Assembly: GCF_015477765.1 (NCBI RefSeq)
Contig: NZ_JADLQQ010000010.1
Span: forward strand, 62,001-126,000
Reading direction: 5' to 3'
Origin: Nocardia transvalensis
GTDB lineage: Bacteria > Actinomycetota > Actinomycetes > Mycobacteriales > Mycobacteriaceae
Length of the DNA stretch: 64,000 nucleotides
This document shows, one piece after another, positions 35,048 through 43,763 of the stretch. The notes beneath the pieces were generated by a model, which was not told the DNA's origin, did no database searches, and worked only from the letters and a program-made list of their open reading frames with translations. Every line of letters starts with the position of its first letter. Positions within the stretch are counted from its first letter, which is position 1. The translations under genes were made by a program, and so were the position numbers.

Positions 35048-36016
35048 TCAGTGGCTGTTGTCTTCGAAGTATCGGCGCGGGTTGCGAACCAGGATGGCGT
35101 CGATGTCGTCCTCGGCGAGTCCCTTCGCGAGCAGCGCAGGAATCGCATCCTCGCTGATGTGGCGGTAGTTCCACTTCGGCGCGACCCGTTCGTTGTCGTC
35201 GGGATCGAACCAGTCGAAGACGCAGGCAGCATCGTGGGAAATGACGATGTTGTCCCGGTAGCCGCGGCGGACCAATTCGACGATCGTGTCGATCCGCACG
35301 TCGAACGGCAGCAGGACATCGAGTCCGAACCGGTCCATACCCAGAAACGATCCCGCGTCGGCGAGTTCGGTGAGATAGTCGAGATCGTCGGTGTCACCGG
35401 AGTGCCCGAGGACCACCCGGCGCAGATCCACGCCCTCTTCGGCGAGCACCCGCTGGGCCACCAGTCCGGATCCGGTGTGGGGATTGGTGTGCACCGTGAT
35501 CGGGACACCGGTCTGGACGGCGGCTTGTCCGACCGCGCGCATCACGCGTTCCACGCCGGGTGTCAGTCCGGGTGTCTCGATGGCGCACTTGAGGAATCCG
35601 GCGCGGACACCGGTGTCGGCGATGCCCTCGGTGATGTCTGTAATGAACAGCTCCACCATCGGTTCCGGCCGGTCGAACATCAATCCCGGCCCGTGGTAAT
35701 GGAATTGGAAGGGGATATCGTTGTAGGTGTAGACCCCGGTAGCCACGACTATCTGCAATTCCGTTCGCGCAGCGACCTTCTGGACACGCGGAATGTAGCG
35801 ACCCAACCCGAGAACAGTCGGATCCAGAATGGTGTCGATGCCCAGAGAGTGCAACTCGTCGAGCTGTTTCACGGCGTCGTCGACGTGGGCGTCCTCGTCC
35901 CAGTCGGCGTAGTTCTGCCGGTATTCCTCACCGAGGACGAAGATGTGTTCGTGGACCAGGACCCGGCCCAGCGCGCTGGAGTCGACGGGTCCGGTCACGG
36001 TAGGAACGATGGACAT
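35048..36016 (-). CDS. Phosphotriesterase/lactonase-family metal hydrolase
   Basis: 322 residues from ATG 36014-36016 with GAGGAG upstream. All amidohydrolase-fold ligands of the PTE family are visible: HEH at residues 22-24, the bridging Lys in AGFLKCAIE (~143), His in ITVHTNPH (~173), His in VVLGHSGDTDD (~205), and Asp in ISHDAAC (~260). Members hydrolyse lactones or phosphotriesters with a binuclear metal centre. The start overlaps the end of the CoA-ligase gene by 22 bp on the same strand, so the two form an operon; a lactone or ester substrate feeding acyl-CoA formation is plausible. Confidence 0.9.
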   Translation of the reverse strand: MSIVPTVTGPVDSSALGRVLVHEHIFVLGEEYRQNYADWDEDAHVDDAVKQLDELHSLGIDTILDPTVLGLGRYIPRVQKVAARTELQIVVATGVYTYNDIPFQFHYHGPGLMFDRPEPMVELFITDITEGIADTGVRAGFLKCAIETPGLTPGVERVMRAVGQAAVQTGVPITVHTNPHTGSGLVAQRVLAEEGVDLRRVVLGHSGDTDDLDYLTELADAGSFLGMDRFGLDVLLPFDVRIDTIVELVRRGYRDNIVISHDAACVFDWFDPDDNERVAPKWNYRHISEDAIPALLAKGLAEDDIDAILVRNPRRYFEDNSH

Positions 36017-37518
36017 CGGGGCTCCTCGTTGGTGGCGGTGGTCAGTCGGTTCCAGTCGAGGGCGCGTTTGAGAATCTTTCCGGTGACACCCCTGGGAAGC
36101 TGATCGACGAAGGCGAATCGGCGCGGCACCTTGTAGGCCGACAGCCGCTCTTTCGCCCACGCCCGCAACTGCTCCGAGTCGATCTCGGTGCCGACGACGA
36201 CCACCGCGGCCACCTCCTGGCCATAGTGCTCGTCCGGCACGCCGATCACCGCCGCCTCGACGATATCGGGATGCTGGTAGAGCACATCCTCGACCTCGGC
36301 CGGATACACGTTGTAGCCGCCGCGGATGATGAGATCCTTTGCACGGTCTACGATGTAGAGATACCCGTCGCTGTCGAGACGCCCCAGATCCCCCGTCTTC
36401 AGCGAGCCCTCGGTCAGGGTCTCGGCGGTGGCGTCGGGACGGTTCCAGTAGCCCTTCATGATGTTCGGGCCGCGCAGGAAGATCTCGCCGACCGTGTCCG
36501 CGGGAAGCACCTTCCCCTCCGCGTCACGCACCTCCACCGAGATCTCGGGCAGTGCCGTGCCCACCGAGCCCACCCGCTGTTCCCGATGCAGCAGGTTGAA
36601 TGCGGCAGCACCGGTCGATTCGGTCAGCCCGTATCCCTCGAGAATGGCGCAGTCGAAACGCTGTGAGAAGGCACGCATCACTTCTCCCGGCAGTGAGGCG
36701 CCACCCGACGCCGCTAACCGCAGGCTCGTGAAATCCTGCGGCCCATAGTCACCGGTGCTGTGCAGCAACGCGTTCCACATCGTCGGCACACCGGCCACGA
36801 CGGTGAGCCGGTGATCGCGAATCATCTCGATCATGACTCGCGGATCGAACGGTGACACCATCGACAACGAACAGCCGGAGTACAGAACCGGCAGCAGGCA
36901 CACGGCCTGACCGAAGACATGGAACAGCGGTAGCCCGGTTCCGTACCGCTCACCGGGAGCGAGCCGAAATTGGTCGGCGTAGAGCCGCGCAGTCTCGGTC
37001 AGGTTGTCGACGGTGAGCTCGACGCCCTTGGGCTTGCCGGTCGTCCCGGAGGTGTAGAGCAGCACCGCGGTGTCACCGCCCTGCCGCGACACCGGTTCGG
37101 TCACCGGCTGCGCGGTCTCGGAATCGACGCCGGGTGCGAGACCCCGGAAGATGGCGTTCCGCTCGGCCACCGCGCGTTGTGTCGCCTCCTGGGCACCGCG
37201 CCAGGCGAGAGCGACCCGGGCACCGGAATCGTCGAGCACATAACCGATTTCGGGCGTAGCCGCCATGGTGTTCATGGTGATCGCGATCGCGCCGACGAGC
37301 TGTGCACCCAGATACGCGGCCACGAACTCCGGGACCGTGGGCGCCACCAACAGCACCCGATCCCCGACCGCGACCCCGAGATCTCGGAGCATGCCGCCGC
37401 AGGTGGCACTGCGGCGCGCCAGCTCGCCGTAGGAAATCTGTTCGGTCGTGGTGCGTAGTGCGACGGCGTCGGGGTTGCTGGCGGCGTGCTGCCAGAAACG
37501 ATCGGCGACGTTGGGCAT
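35995..37518 (-). CDS. AMP-binding acyl-CoA ligase (long/medium-chain type)
   Basis: 507 residues from ATG 37516-37518 preceded by GGGAGG; the frame is open to 37662. Class I adenylate-forming motifs are present: VLLYTSGTTGKPKGVELT (phosphate loop), EGYGLTESTGAAAFN, TGDLGRLDSDGYLYIVDRAKD, and the catalytic C-terminal Lys in PRGVTGKILKRAL. It activates a carboxylic acid to acyl-AMP and then acyl-CoA. It begins just downstream of a 22-bp palindrome also found before the acyl-CoA dehydrogenase, placing both under one regulator. Confidence 0.94.
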   Translation of the reverse strand: MPNVADRFWQHAASNPDAVALRTTTEQISYGELARRSATCGGMLRDLGVAVGDRVLLVAPTVPEFVAAYLGAQLVGAIAITMNTMAATPEIGYVLDDSGARVALAWRGAQEATQRAVAERNAIFRGLAPGVDSETAQPVTEPVSRQGGDTAVLLYTSGTTGKPKGVELTVDNLTETARLYADQFRLAPGERYGTGLPLFHVFGQAVCLLPVLYSGCSLSMVSPFDPRVMIEMIRDHRLTVVAGVPTMWNALLHSTGDYGPQDFTSLRLAASGGASLPGEVMRAFSQRFDCAILEGYGLTESTGAAAFNLLHREQRVGSVGTALPEISVEVRDAEGKVLPADTVGEIFLRGPNIMKGYWNRPDATAETLTEGSLKTGDLGRLDSDGYLYIVDRAKDLIIRGGYNVYPAEVEDVLYQHPDIVEAAVIGVPDEHYGQEVAAVVVVGTEIDSEQLRAWAKERLSAYKVPRRFAFVDQLPRGVTGKILKRALDWNRLTTATNEEPRCPSFLP

Positions 37519-37598
37519 GGAGCCTCCCGATGGGGCGGTGGCGATTGCGCGCGAACGGAGTGTGAGGGAGCCACGGTTGGGCTGGCCCAGGACTGTAC

Positions 37599-37620
37599 TT
37601 GAATCCGACGTCATGTTCAA
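37599..37620. promoter_or_regulatory. 22-bp palindrome TTGAA-N3-GACGTC-N3-TTCAA (copy 1)
   Basis: A perfect-armed dyad centred on GACGTC lies between the divergent CoA-ligase (start 37518) and TetR (start 37746) genes. The same arms, core and spacing recur at 38486-38507 before the acyl-CoA dehydrogenase gene. This is the best candidate operator of the TetR protein at 37746. Confidence 0.75.
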
Positions 37621-37745
37621 TAACTTGTCGGGCCATGCGAGGCAGGCCCTCCCCGACCTCACACACGAGCGGCGTCGATTCGCGGACGTCGGGCGCTGTT
37701 ACCATCCCCCACAGAGCGAATGGCCCGACGACAGCGAGTGAGACG

Positions 37746-38387
37746 GTGAGCACCCCAGACGTTGCCGAACAGCAGCCCGATCGGGCCGTCCCGCGCAGCA
37801 AGCGCGGCATGCGGACCAGGGCCGCGCTGGTGACCGCGGCGCGGGAGGTGTTCGAGCGCGACGGCTTCCTCGACGCTCGCATCAGCGATATCGCCAAGAC
37901 CGCCGGGATGGCGTCGGGTTCGTTCTACACCTACTTCACCAGCAAGGAAGAAGTCCTCGCCGAGGTGATCGAGCAGGTTGCCGACGAGATGCTGTACCCG
38001 CACATCCGCGAGCGCGTCGGCGTCGACGACCCGCGGGAGCTGATCGCCGCGGCCAACCGCGAATACCTGCAGTCGTATCGACGCAATGCACGCTTGATGG
38101 CCGTCCTCGAGCAGGTGTCGAAGATCGACGAGAACTTCCGGTCGCTGCGACACGAGCGCGCCATGGCGTTCATCGATCGCAACGTCGCGATGATCCGAGA
38201 CCTGCAGAAGCGGGGTTTGGTCGATCCCGAACTGGAGCCGCGTCCGACTGCGCTGGCCCTGTCGGCCATGGTCTCGCGCACGGCGTATCACGTCTTCGTG
38301 GACGGAGAGAAGATTCCGTTCGAGCGGCTGGTGCGGACGTTGAATCGGCTCTGGTTCAACGCCTTACAGCTGAAGGAATCTCACTGA
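37746..38387 (+). CDS. TetR-family regulator of the acyl-CoA gene group
   Basis: 213 residues from GTG 37746; the frame is open from 37599. The helix-turn-helix region reads LVTAAREVFERDGFLDARIS, then AGMASGSFYTYFTSKEEVLA. The C-terminal domain (LMAVLEQVSKIDENFRSLRH, YHVFVDGEKIPFERLVRTLN) is that of TetR regulators of fatty-acid or acyl-CoA catabolism. It is flanked by two copies of the TTGAA-N3-GACGTC-N3-TTCAA palindrome, one on each side, and probably represses both divergent arms, perhaps released by an acyl-CoA. Confidence 0.93.
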   Translation: MSTPDVAEQQPDRAVPRSKRGMRTRAALVTAAREVFERDGFLDARISDIAKTAGMASGSFYTYFTSKEEVLAEVIEQVADEMLYPHIRERVGVDDPRELIAAANREYLQSYRRNARLMAVLEQVSKIDENFRSLRHERAMAFIDRNVAMIRDLQKRGLVDPELEPRPTALALSAMVSRTAYHVFVDGEKIPFERLVRTLNRLWFNALQLKESH

Positions 38388-38485
38388 CTCACCGTCGGCG
38401 ATAAGCACCGACCGGCGAAGTCCGGGCGTCGTCGACACTCCCCGACCACCACGAGGTGACTCGTCTCACGAATCGGGAGCGATTC

Positions 38486-38507
38486 TTGAACTTGACGTCA
38501 CATTCAA
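38486..38507. promoter_or_regulatory. 22-bp palindrome TTGAA-N3-GACGTC-N3-TTCAA (copy 2)
   Basis: Second copy, 129 bp upstream of the acyl-CoA dehydrogenase start. Arms and core are identical to copy 1; only the N3 spacers differ (CTT/ACA versus TCC/ATG). Confidence 0.75.
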
Positions 38508-38635
38508 TTTCGGCGAGTCTGGTCACCATTGGAACCACCCGAGCCCCGCCTCATCGGCTTCGCCTGTTCGGGCCTTCTCGTAGACTTTCCACCGAATTGC
38601 GAGGCATCTGCCTTGCTCGCACGATCGGACCTGCT

Positions 38636-40009
38636 ATGGACCTGTTCACCAATTCCGAACGCTCTCACCGATATCAGCGGCAGCTGCTCGCCTTCATGGA
38701 CGAATGCGTGTATCCCGCCGAGCCCGTCTATGCACGGCAGATGCTCGACTCCAATGACCCGCACCATCATCCGCAGATTCTGGAAGACCTCAAGGCCGAG
38801 GCCCGCGCTCGCGGACTGTGGAACCTCTTCCACCCGCACCCGGAGTGGGGGCCGGGACTGACCAATCTGGAGTACGCACCGCTCGCCGAAATCATGGGCC
38901 GCAGCCCGCATCTCGCACCCGAGGCGTGCAACTGCAATGCCCCCGACACCGGCAATATGGAGGTGCTGACCCTCTTCGGCACAGAGGAGCACAAGCAGCG
39001 CTGGCTCGAGCCGCTGCTGGCCGGAACCATCCGCTCCGCGTTCGCGATGACCGAACCCGACGTCGCCAGCTCCGACGCCACCAATATCGAATTACGCATA
39101 GACCGCGACGGCGACCACTACGTGCTCAACGGCCGAAAGTGGTTCGCCACCAACGCGCTGCACACCAACTGCAAGGTGCTGATCGTTATGGGCAAGACCG
39201 ACCCACACCCGCCCAAGCATCGGCAGCAGTCCATGATGATCGTCCCCATCGATGCGCCCGGTGTCACAGTGCGCCGCAATCTTCCCTTCTTCGGCTACAC
39301 CGACCGTGAGGGGCACGCCGAAATCGACTTCGTCGACGTGCGAGTGCCTGTAAGCGACGTGTTGAAGGGAGAGGGCGAAGGTTTCGCGATCGGCCAGGCG
39401 CGCCTCGGTCCCGGCCGCATCCACCACTGTATGCGCGCCATCGGCATGGCCGAGCGCGCGCTGGAGCTCATGTGCGTCCGCGCCGAAACACGAATCACCT
39501 TCGGGCAGAAGCTCAGTGAGCGCGCGAACATCCAGGACTGGATCGCCGAGGCACGCATCGCCATCGAACAGACGCGGCTGCTGACGCTCAAGGCTGCGTG
39601 GATGATGGACACCGTGGGCAACAAGGCGGCCCAGACCGAGATCGCCGCCATCAAGGTCGCGGCACCGGCCATGGCGCTGCAGATCGTGGACCGCGCGATC
39701 CAGGTTCATGGCGCCGCTGGCGTCAGCGACGATTTCCCGCTTGCTCGCCTGTACGCCGACCTGCGGACACTCCGCATCGCCGACGGCCCCGACGAGGTCC
39801 ACAAACGCGCCATCGCCCGCGCCGAACTCGGTAAGGTCCATGCCACCGCCAACCCGCCGACTCCCCCGCGGAGATCATCCGCCCGACCACAGGTCCGGCG
39901 GCCTTCGAACTGGACGACACCGCCTTCGCCGCTTGGCTCGCCGCGCTCGAAATCGATTGTGCTGTCCCCTTTCACGCCGAGCGAGTCGGAATCGGGCAGT
40001 CGAATCTGA
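38636..40009 (+). CDS. Acyl-CoA dehydrogenase (ACAD11-like)
   Basis: The ATG at 38636 starts a protein whose first ~400 residues are a full acyl-CoA dehydrogenase: AFAMTEPDVASSDATNIE (flavin/substrate loop), LNGRKWFATNALHTNCKVL, ITFGQKLSERANIQDWIAEA and AIQVHGAAGVSDDFPLARLY. The last ~45 residues (after ELGKVHA, to 40009) are Pro/Arg/Ser-rich and antisense in style to the next gene's frame; they are probably not native and point to an indel near 39835-39870. The enzyme forms a C=C bond in an acyl-CoA and fits with the ligase. A neighbouring phosphotransferase mirrors the domains fused in eukaryotic ACAD10/11. Confidence 0.88.
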   Translation: MDLFTNSERSHRYQRQLLAFMDECVYPAEPVYARQMLDSNDPHHHPQILEDLKAEARARGLWNLFHPHPEWGPGLTNLEYAPLAEIMGRSPHLAPEACNCNAPDTGNMEVLTLFGTEEHKQRWLEPLLAGTIRSAFAMTEPDVASSDATNIELRIDRDGDHYVLNGRKWFATNALHTNCKVLIVMGKTDPHPPKHRQQSMMIVPIDAPGVTVRRNLPFFGYTDREGHAEIDFVDVRVPVSDVLKGEGEGFAIGQARLGPGRIHHCMRAIGMAERALELMCVRAETRITFGQKLSERANIQDWIAEARIAIEQTRLLTLKAAWMMDTVGNKAAQTEIAAIKVAAPAMALQIVDRAIQVHGAAGVSDDFPLARLYADLRTLRIADGPDEVHKRAIARAELGKVHATANPPTPPRRSSARPQVRRPSNWTTPPSPLGSPRSKSIVLSPFTPSESESGSRI

Positions 40010-40911
40010 CCTTCCGGATCACCGATGCCGACGGGCGGAGCTGGGTGCTGCGGCGTCCGCCGCTGGGCCGACTGCTCGCTTCCGCGCACGACGTGTCCCG
40101 CGAAGCGCGGGTCCTGTCCGCACTGGGGCCGACCGATGTCCCGGTGCCGCGAATCCATGACGTCCGGCGCGAAGGGGATGTCGCGCTGGTGTTGATGGAA
40201 CACATCGACGGACTGGTTCTCGACCGAATCGCCAACGCCGAGAAGCTGACCGCGCAGCAGCGCCACACTGCCGCCATATCCCTGATACGCACCCTGGCCC
40301 GCATCCAAGCCGTCGATCTGGAGGCGACCGGCCTCGCCGACCTGGCCAGCCACAAACCCTACGCCCCCCGACAGCTGAAACGGTGGTCGGGCCAATGGGA
40401 GAAATCGAAGACACGCGAATTACCCGCACTCGAACGACTCACCGAACGTCTCCTGGCGGCAATACCCGAACAACGCGAAATCGCGCTGGTCCACGGCGAT
40501 TACAACCTCCGCAACGTCATCACGGCGCCCGGAACCGGCAAGGTCGCCGCGGTACTGGATTGGGAACTGTGCACCCTCGGCGACCCGCTCGCCGACGTCG
40601 GCAGCCTGCTCGCCTACTGGCCCACCCGGGACGAACCGACAGTCCCCGGATTCGAGATGTGCACCCTGCCCGGCTTTCCGTCTCGCGACGACCTGGTCTC
40701 CGAATATCTCGCTCTCACCGGCCGCGACCGACAGACGCTGGGGTACTGGCATGCCTTGGCGCTGTGGAAACTCGCGATCATCGCCGAAGGCGTCCTGCGC
40801 CGCTCCCTCGACGACCCCCGCAACCGAGCAACCGCGGCCACCCCGACCGCAGAACGGATCGAAGACCTCGTCGACACCGCGCAACGCGTCGCCGCCGACG
40901 CCGAGCTGTAA
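39835..40911 (+). CDS. Phosphotransferase (APH/choline-kinase-like) family protein, start not resolved
   Basis: The frame opens after a TAA at 39832-39834 and codes for a complete kinase-fold protein: VGIGQSNLTFRITDADGRSW (nucleotide loop), LRRPPLGRLLASAHDV, the catalytic loop EIALVHGDYNLRNVI (Asp and Asn) and AVLDWELCTLGDPLADV (metal Asp). The only usual start is GTG 40045, which would delete the nucleotide loop; no ATG, GTG or TTG lies upstream in frame. A frameshift near the junction with the dehydrogenase would explain this. It may phosphorylate a hydroxyacyl-CoA, as proposed for ACAD10/11 (inference from family). Confidence 0.8.
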   Translation, partial: GPCHRQPADSPAEIIRPTTGPAAFELDDTAFAAWLAALEIDCAVPFHAERVGIGQSNLTFRITDADGRSWVLRRPPLGRLLASAHDVSREARVLSALGPTDVPVPRIHDVRREGDVALVLMEHIDGLVLDRIANAEKLTAQQRHTAAISLIRTLARIQAVDLEATGLADLASHKPYAPRQLKRWSGQWEKSKTRELPALERLTERLLAAIPEQREIALVHGDYNLRNVITAPGTGKVAAVLDWELCTLGDPLADVGSLLAYWPTRDEPTVPGFEMCTLPGFPSRDDLVSEYLALTGRDRQTLGYWHALALWKLAIIAEGVLRRSLDDPRNRATAATPTAERIEDLVDTAQRVAADAEL

Positions 40912-41139
40912 GGGCACGGGCCACACCGATCCGAACCTGCTGCACAGCGCAAGACACCGACCCTGCGCTGCATCGGTGAATTCTGACGTCGCGATCTTGC
41001 TGCTGGCAAGCCGACATGTTGATACTTGTCGAATAGCCAGAATCGCCTAACCCACGACATTGGTCCGATCGAGTGCGCAGCGGCAGATGGTTGCACTCAT
41101 CCGGCTGAAACCCGATCCGCTGGCGGGGGCCGGTCTGAA

Positions 41140-41398
41140 TCAGGCTGACGTGTTGAGGCAGATCGGGGTGCCTTCGGGATCGAGGACGACGGTCCAGACG
41201 GGTTGCCTTGCCCATTCGGGATCGGCTCCGGGCTGAAAGGACGGCAGCGTCGCACCCCGTTCGAGGGCACGTTCGGTAGCGGTGGCCAGGTCCTCGACGG
41301 CGAGGTCGAAGTGCACGCGTTTGGGCTGTTGCGGGTTGTCGGGCCAGGGCGGGGGCGTGTGGTGTTCGACGGCGCCGAAGCACACGGTAGCGCCGTGC
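41140..41398 (-). pseudogene. VOC-family protein, 5'-truncated
   Basis: The minus strand reads FGAVEHHTPPPWPDNPQQPK, RVHFDLAVEDLATATERALE and TVVLDPEGTPICL before the stop at 41140, the C-terminal ~80 residues of a glyoxalase-like VOC protein. Upstream of ~41398 the similarity ends at a breakpoint with a plus-strand gene fragment. There is no start. Confidence 0.7.
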
Positions 41399-41715
41399 CG
41401 CAGAGCACGGCGGCAGCACCCGTGATCGAACCCAGCACCACGACGGCCAGTGCGCCGACCACCCCCGCGGTGGTCCGCAAGGACGCGTCCTGCACCGAGG
41501 CCCAGGCCGGGCTGATCGGCTCCGCTTCCGACGGCGGCACGCTGCTGTGCCTCGGAAAGTCCGGTAAGCACGAGGAGACCGGCCCATACAACGTGGGCAC
41601 CGGCCGCTACACCAAGGACGAGGCCTGCGACCCGTCCATCGCCAAGACCGGCCGCACCGCCGAGGGCCGCGCGCTGGTCTTCGAGAGCGGTGCCTGGGCG
41701 GCCTGGACCACCTAG
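41396..41715 (+). pseudogene. Small secreted-type protein, 5'-truncated
   Basis: From ~41396 the plus strand reads TAAAPVIEPSTTTASAPTTP (low-complexity, exported-protein style), then CTEAQAGLIGSASDGGTLLC and ALVFESGAWAAWTT before a TAG at 41713-41715. Cys pairs and the Thr/Pro-rich leader suggest an exported mycobacterial-type small protein. Its signal peptide is missing because the sequence joins a VOC gene fragment head to head. Confidence 0.55.
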
Positions 41716-42569
41716 TCGTGCAGCCGGAGGTGTTCCAGGACGAGGCCGCGGACGGGTTCGACGTCGGCCAGCAGGCCGTGCCCAGCACCGGGGAGAACCA
41801 CCGTATGGGCCCCGGCACGCCGCGCGGCCTCCGCGGCCACCGCCGAATCGTGCACCTCGCTCGCACCGGCTAGTGCGACGAAGGTCGGGACCGGCAGCTG
41901 GGTCAGCCCATCCGGCAGGTGCGGATAGACGATCGGCGAGGCCGGGAAGTGTGCGGCTCCGTGCGCGAGCAGATCGAGGTAGGCCTCCAGGTGCGCCGGT
42001 CCGCTGCCGGGGCCGTCCGGTGCCAGCATCGCGCGGGCGGCCTCGAATGTGGGGTGCGGGTCGCGGTTTCGGCCCAGCTCCTCGAATTCGGGACTGAGCC
42101 CGGCGAAGACCAGAGGCGGATCGAGCAGGACCAGCCGCCGCACCCGTTCGGGATGGGCGAGCGCGAACCGGAGCGCGAGGTGCCCGCCCAGGGACTGGCC
42201 GCACAGGTCGGCCGCGGGTAGCCCGAGCAGATCGAACGTTTCCGCCAGCCAGTCCACGAGATCGTCCATGCTGGTCAAGGCAGCGCCGGTATGCCGGCTG
42301 CGGCCCGGCTCGCCCATGATGTCCACGGCCCGCACGCGATGCTCCTCGGCCAGCGAACCGACTACCGGGTACCACATCCCGGACGTGCCGCCGTATCCGT
42401 GCAGCAGGACCAGCGACTGCGCCGCGGCCGGGCCGGCGGAGGTGACCCGCGTCGTTCCGTAACGACTCGGAAGATCTACCGTCTCGACCGGTACCGGCCA
42501 GTGGGCCAGCACCGCGTCGTAGGCCCCAAAGAATGCTGCCTCCAGCTCAGCGGTGGCGAATGTACTCAT
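41712..42569 (-). CDS. Alpha/beta-hydrolase
   Basis: 285 residues; ATG with AGGAG 5 nt upstream. The fold is clear: oxyanion segment LVLLHGYGGTSGMWYPVVGS, nucleophile elbow LCGQSLGGHLALRFAL (Ser), and the final His in LPGAGHGLLADVEP. It would hydrolyse an ester, lactone or C-C bond in the cytoplasm. It is divergent from the TetR gene at 42635 across 65 bp, so that regulator is its likely controller. Confidence 0.92.
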   Translation of the reverse strand: MSTFATAELEAAFFGAYDAVLAHWPVPVETVDLPSRYGTTRVTSAGPAAAQSLVLLHGYGGTSGMWYPVVGSLAEEHRVRAVDIMGEPGRSRHTGAALTSMDDLVDWLAETFDLLGLPAADLCGQSLGGHLALRFALAHPERVRRLVLLDPPLVFAGLSPEFEELGRNRDPHPTFEAARAMLAPDGPGSGPAHLEAYLDLLAHGAAHFPASPIVYPHLPDGLTQLPVPTFVALAGASEVHDSAVAAEAARRAGAHTVVLPGAGHGLLADVEPVRGLVLEHLRLHD

Positions 42570-42634
42570 CGCATCTCCTTTTACAAGTCAGCTGTATTAT
42601 GTCAGACGTATGGAAACGAATGGAAGGGGTTCGG

Positions 42635-43234
42635 ATGCCGAAACAGGTCGACCACCGAGAACGTCGCGAAACCATCGCGCGCGCCCTGTGGCGAGTAGTC
42701 GAACAACAAGGTTGGGCCCGCGCAACGATGCGCGAGGTCGCCCGTGAGGCGGATGCCTCCCTGGGACAGGTCCAGCACTATTTCCGTTCCCGGACAGCGA
42801 TGCTCGTCTTCGCGATGGAATTCGCTGCCGAACAGACCGCACGGCGCGTCACCCAGGGCCTCGACCGTCTCGGCTCACCTCCGCACCCCCGAGACGTGCT
42901 GCGAGTGACGCTCATGGAGATGCTCCCCCTGCACCCGGATGCCCGCGCCACCAGCCGGATGAGCGCCGCCTACACCCTCGAGGCACTCCACGACCCGGGG
43001 CTGCACGAGCAGGCCCGCCTCGGACTCCATGACGGCAGAGCACTCACCGAACGCCTGATCAGGCAGGCGATCGCCGACGGCCACCTCCCCCCGGATCGTG
43101 AACCGGCGATCGAGACGAACCTCCTACTCGCGCTGACCGGCTTCACCCCGCTGCTCGAGTTCGACGTCATCGATCCCGAGGCCGCGCTGGCGGCCATCGA
43201 TTACTACCTCGACCGACTCTTCGACTGCACCTAA
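42635..43234 (+). CDS. TetR-family regulator
   Basis: 199 residues from ATG 42635, which follows AAGGGG; in-frame ATGs at 42599 and 42620 are alternatives. Helix-turn-helix: IARALWRVVEQQGWARATMR, AREADASLGQVQHYFRSRTA. The C-terminal domain (LHPDARATSRMSAAYTLEAL, TGFTPLLEFDVIDPEAALAA) matches TetR proteins with a C-terminal BetI-like fold. It lies divergent to the hydrolase at 42569; the shared interval contains a short CAGCTG-centred dyad. Confidence 0.9.
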   Translation: MPKQVDHRERRETIARALWRVVEQQGWARATMREVAREADASLGQVQHYFRSRTAMLVFAMEFAAEQTARRVTQGLDRLGSPPHPRDVLRVTLMEMLPLHPDARATSRMSAAYTLEALHDPGLHEQARLGLHDGRALTERLIRQAIADGHLPPDREPAIETNLLLALTGFTPLLEFDVIDPEAALAAIDYYLDRLFDCT

Positions 43235-43320
43235 GGCTCGCCACCCCCGGCGAACCCGACCGCGCGGAGATCACGCAGGTCATGATCGCGCCCTCGGGCT
43301 GGCCGCACCGGCCTAGCGCC

Positions 43321-43587
43321 TCAGATTTCCGAAGCGGGCAGTCGATCTGATCGACGTGCTTGTCCGGTCGGAGGCCGCGCCACGTCGGATGCCGCAGAAT
43401 CCGCTCGCGATCGCGTCAGGCATCGGCCGCCGACCTGCTGTGCCTCCCATCCCCGCAACATCGCTTGCAGCACAGCGTCTTCCGGCCGCAGCAGTGCCAC
43501 GCCGTCGACCAGCTCCAACCGCGCCGATCCCAGCGGTAGCCCACCTTGATTGCGCATCGATCTCCCATCGCTGGACGGGCGAATCAT
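43321..43587 (-). pseudogene. Tyrosine integrase, N-terminal remnant
   Basis: The minus strand reads GGLPLGSARLELVDGVALLR, PEDAVLQAMLRGWEAQQVGG, the usual start of a group of actinobacterial phage/IS-type tyrosine integrases. The sequence degenerates after ~55 residues and ends near 43321 without any catalytic domain. A second mobile-element scar close to the integrase at 28100. Confidence 0.5.
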
Positions 43588-43763
43588 GCAACAGATGAGT
43601 GTTTCTTGGCAAGGATCCAGGACAGAGCTCCGCCCGAAACGCTGGTTTGCGTACCGTAATTGATGCCGTATCAGCCGTTTTCGAGGCCGCTATCGTGCAT
43701 CCGCTGCAATTCTTCGCAGAATTGACACCCGACCAGGGCAGCTTCAGACCGCGCGCAGCGGCA
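43588..43763. other. Short interval without a gene
   Basis: No supported frame; it separates integrase debris from the end of the Lrp-type gene. Confidence 0.3.

Noticed and set aside
34616..36103. A 495-codon plus-strand frame spanning the lipase-like and phosphotriesterase genes.
   Set aside because: Antisense to two recognisable genes, with no start signal or domain.
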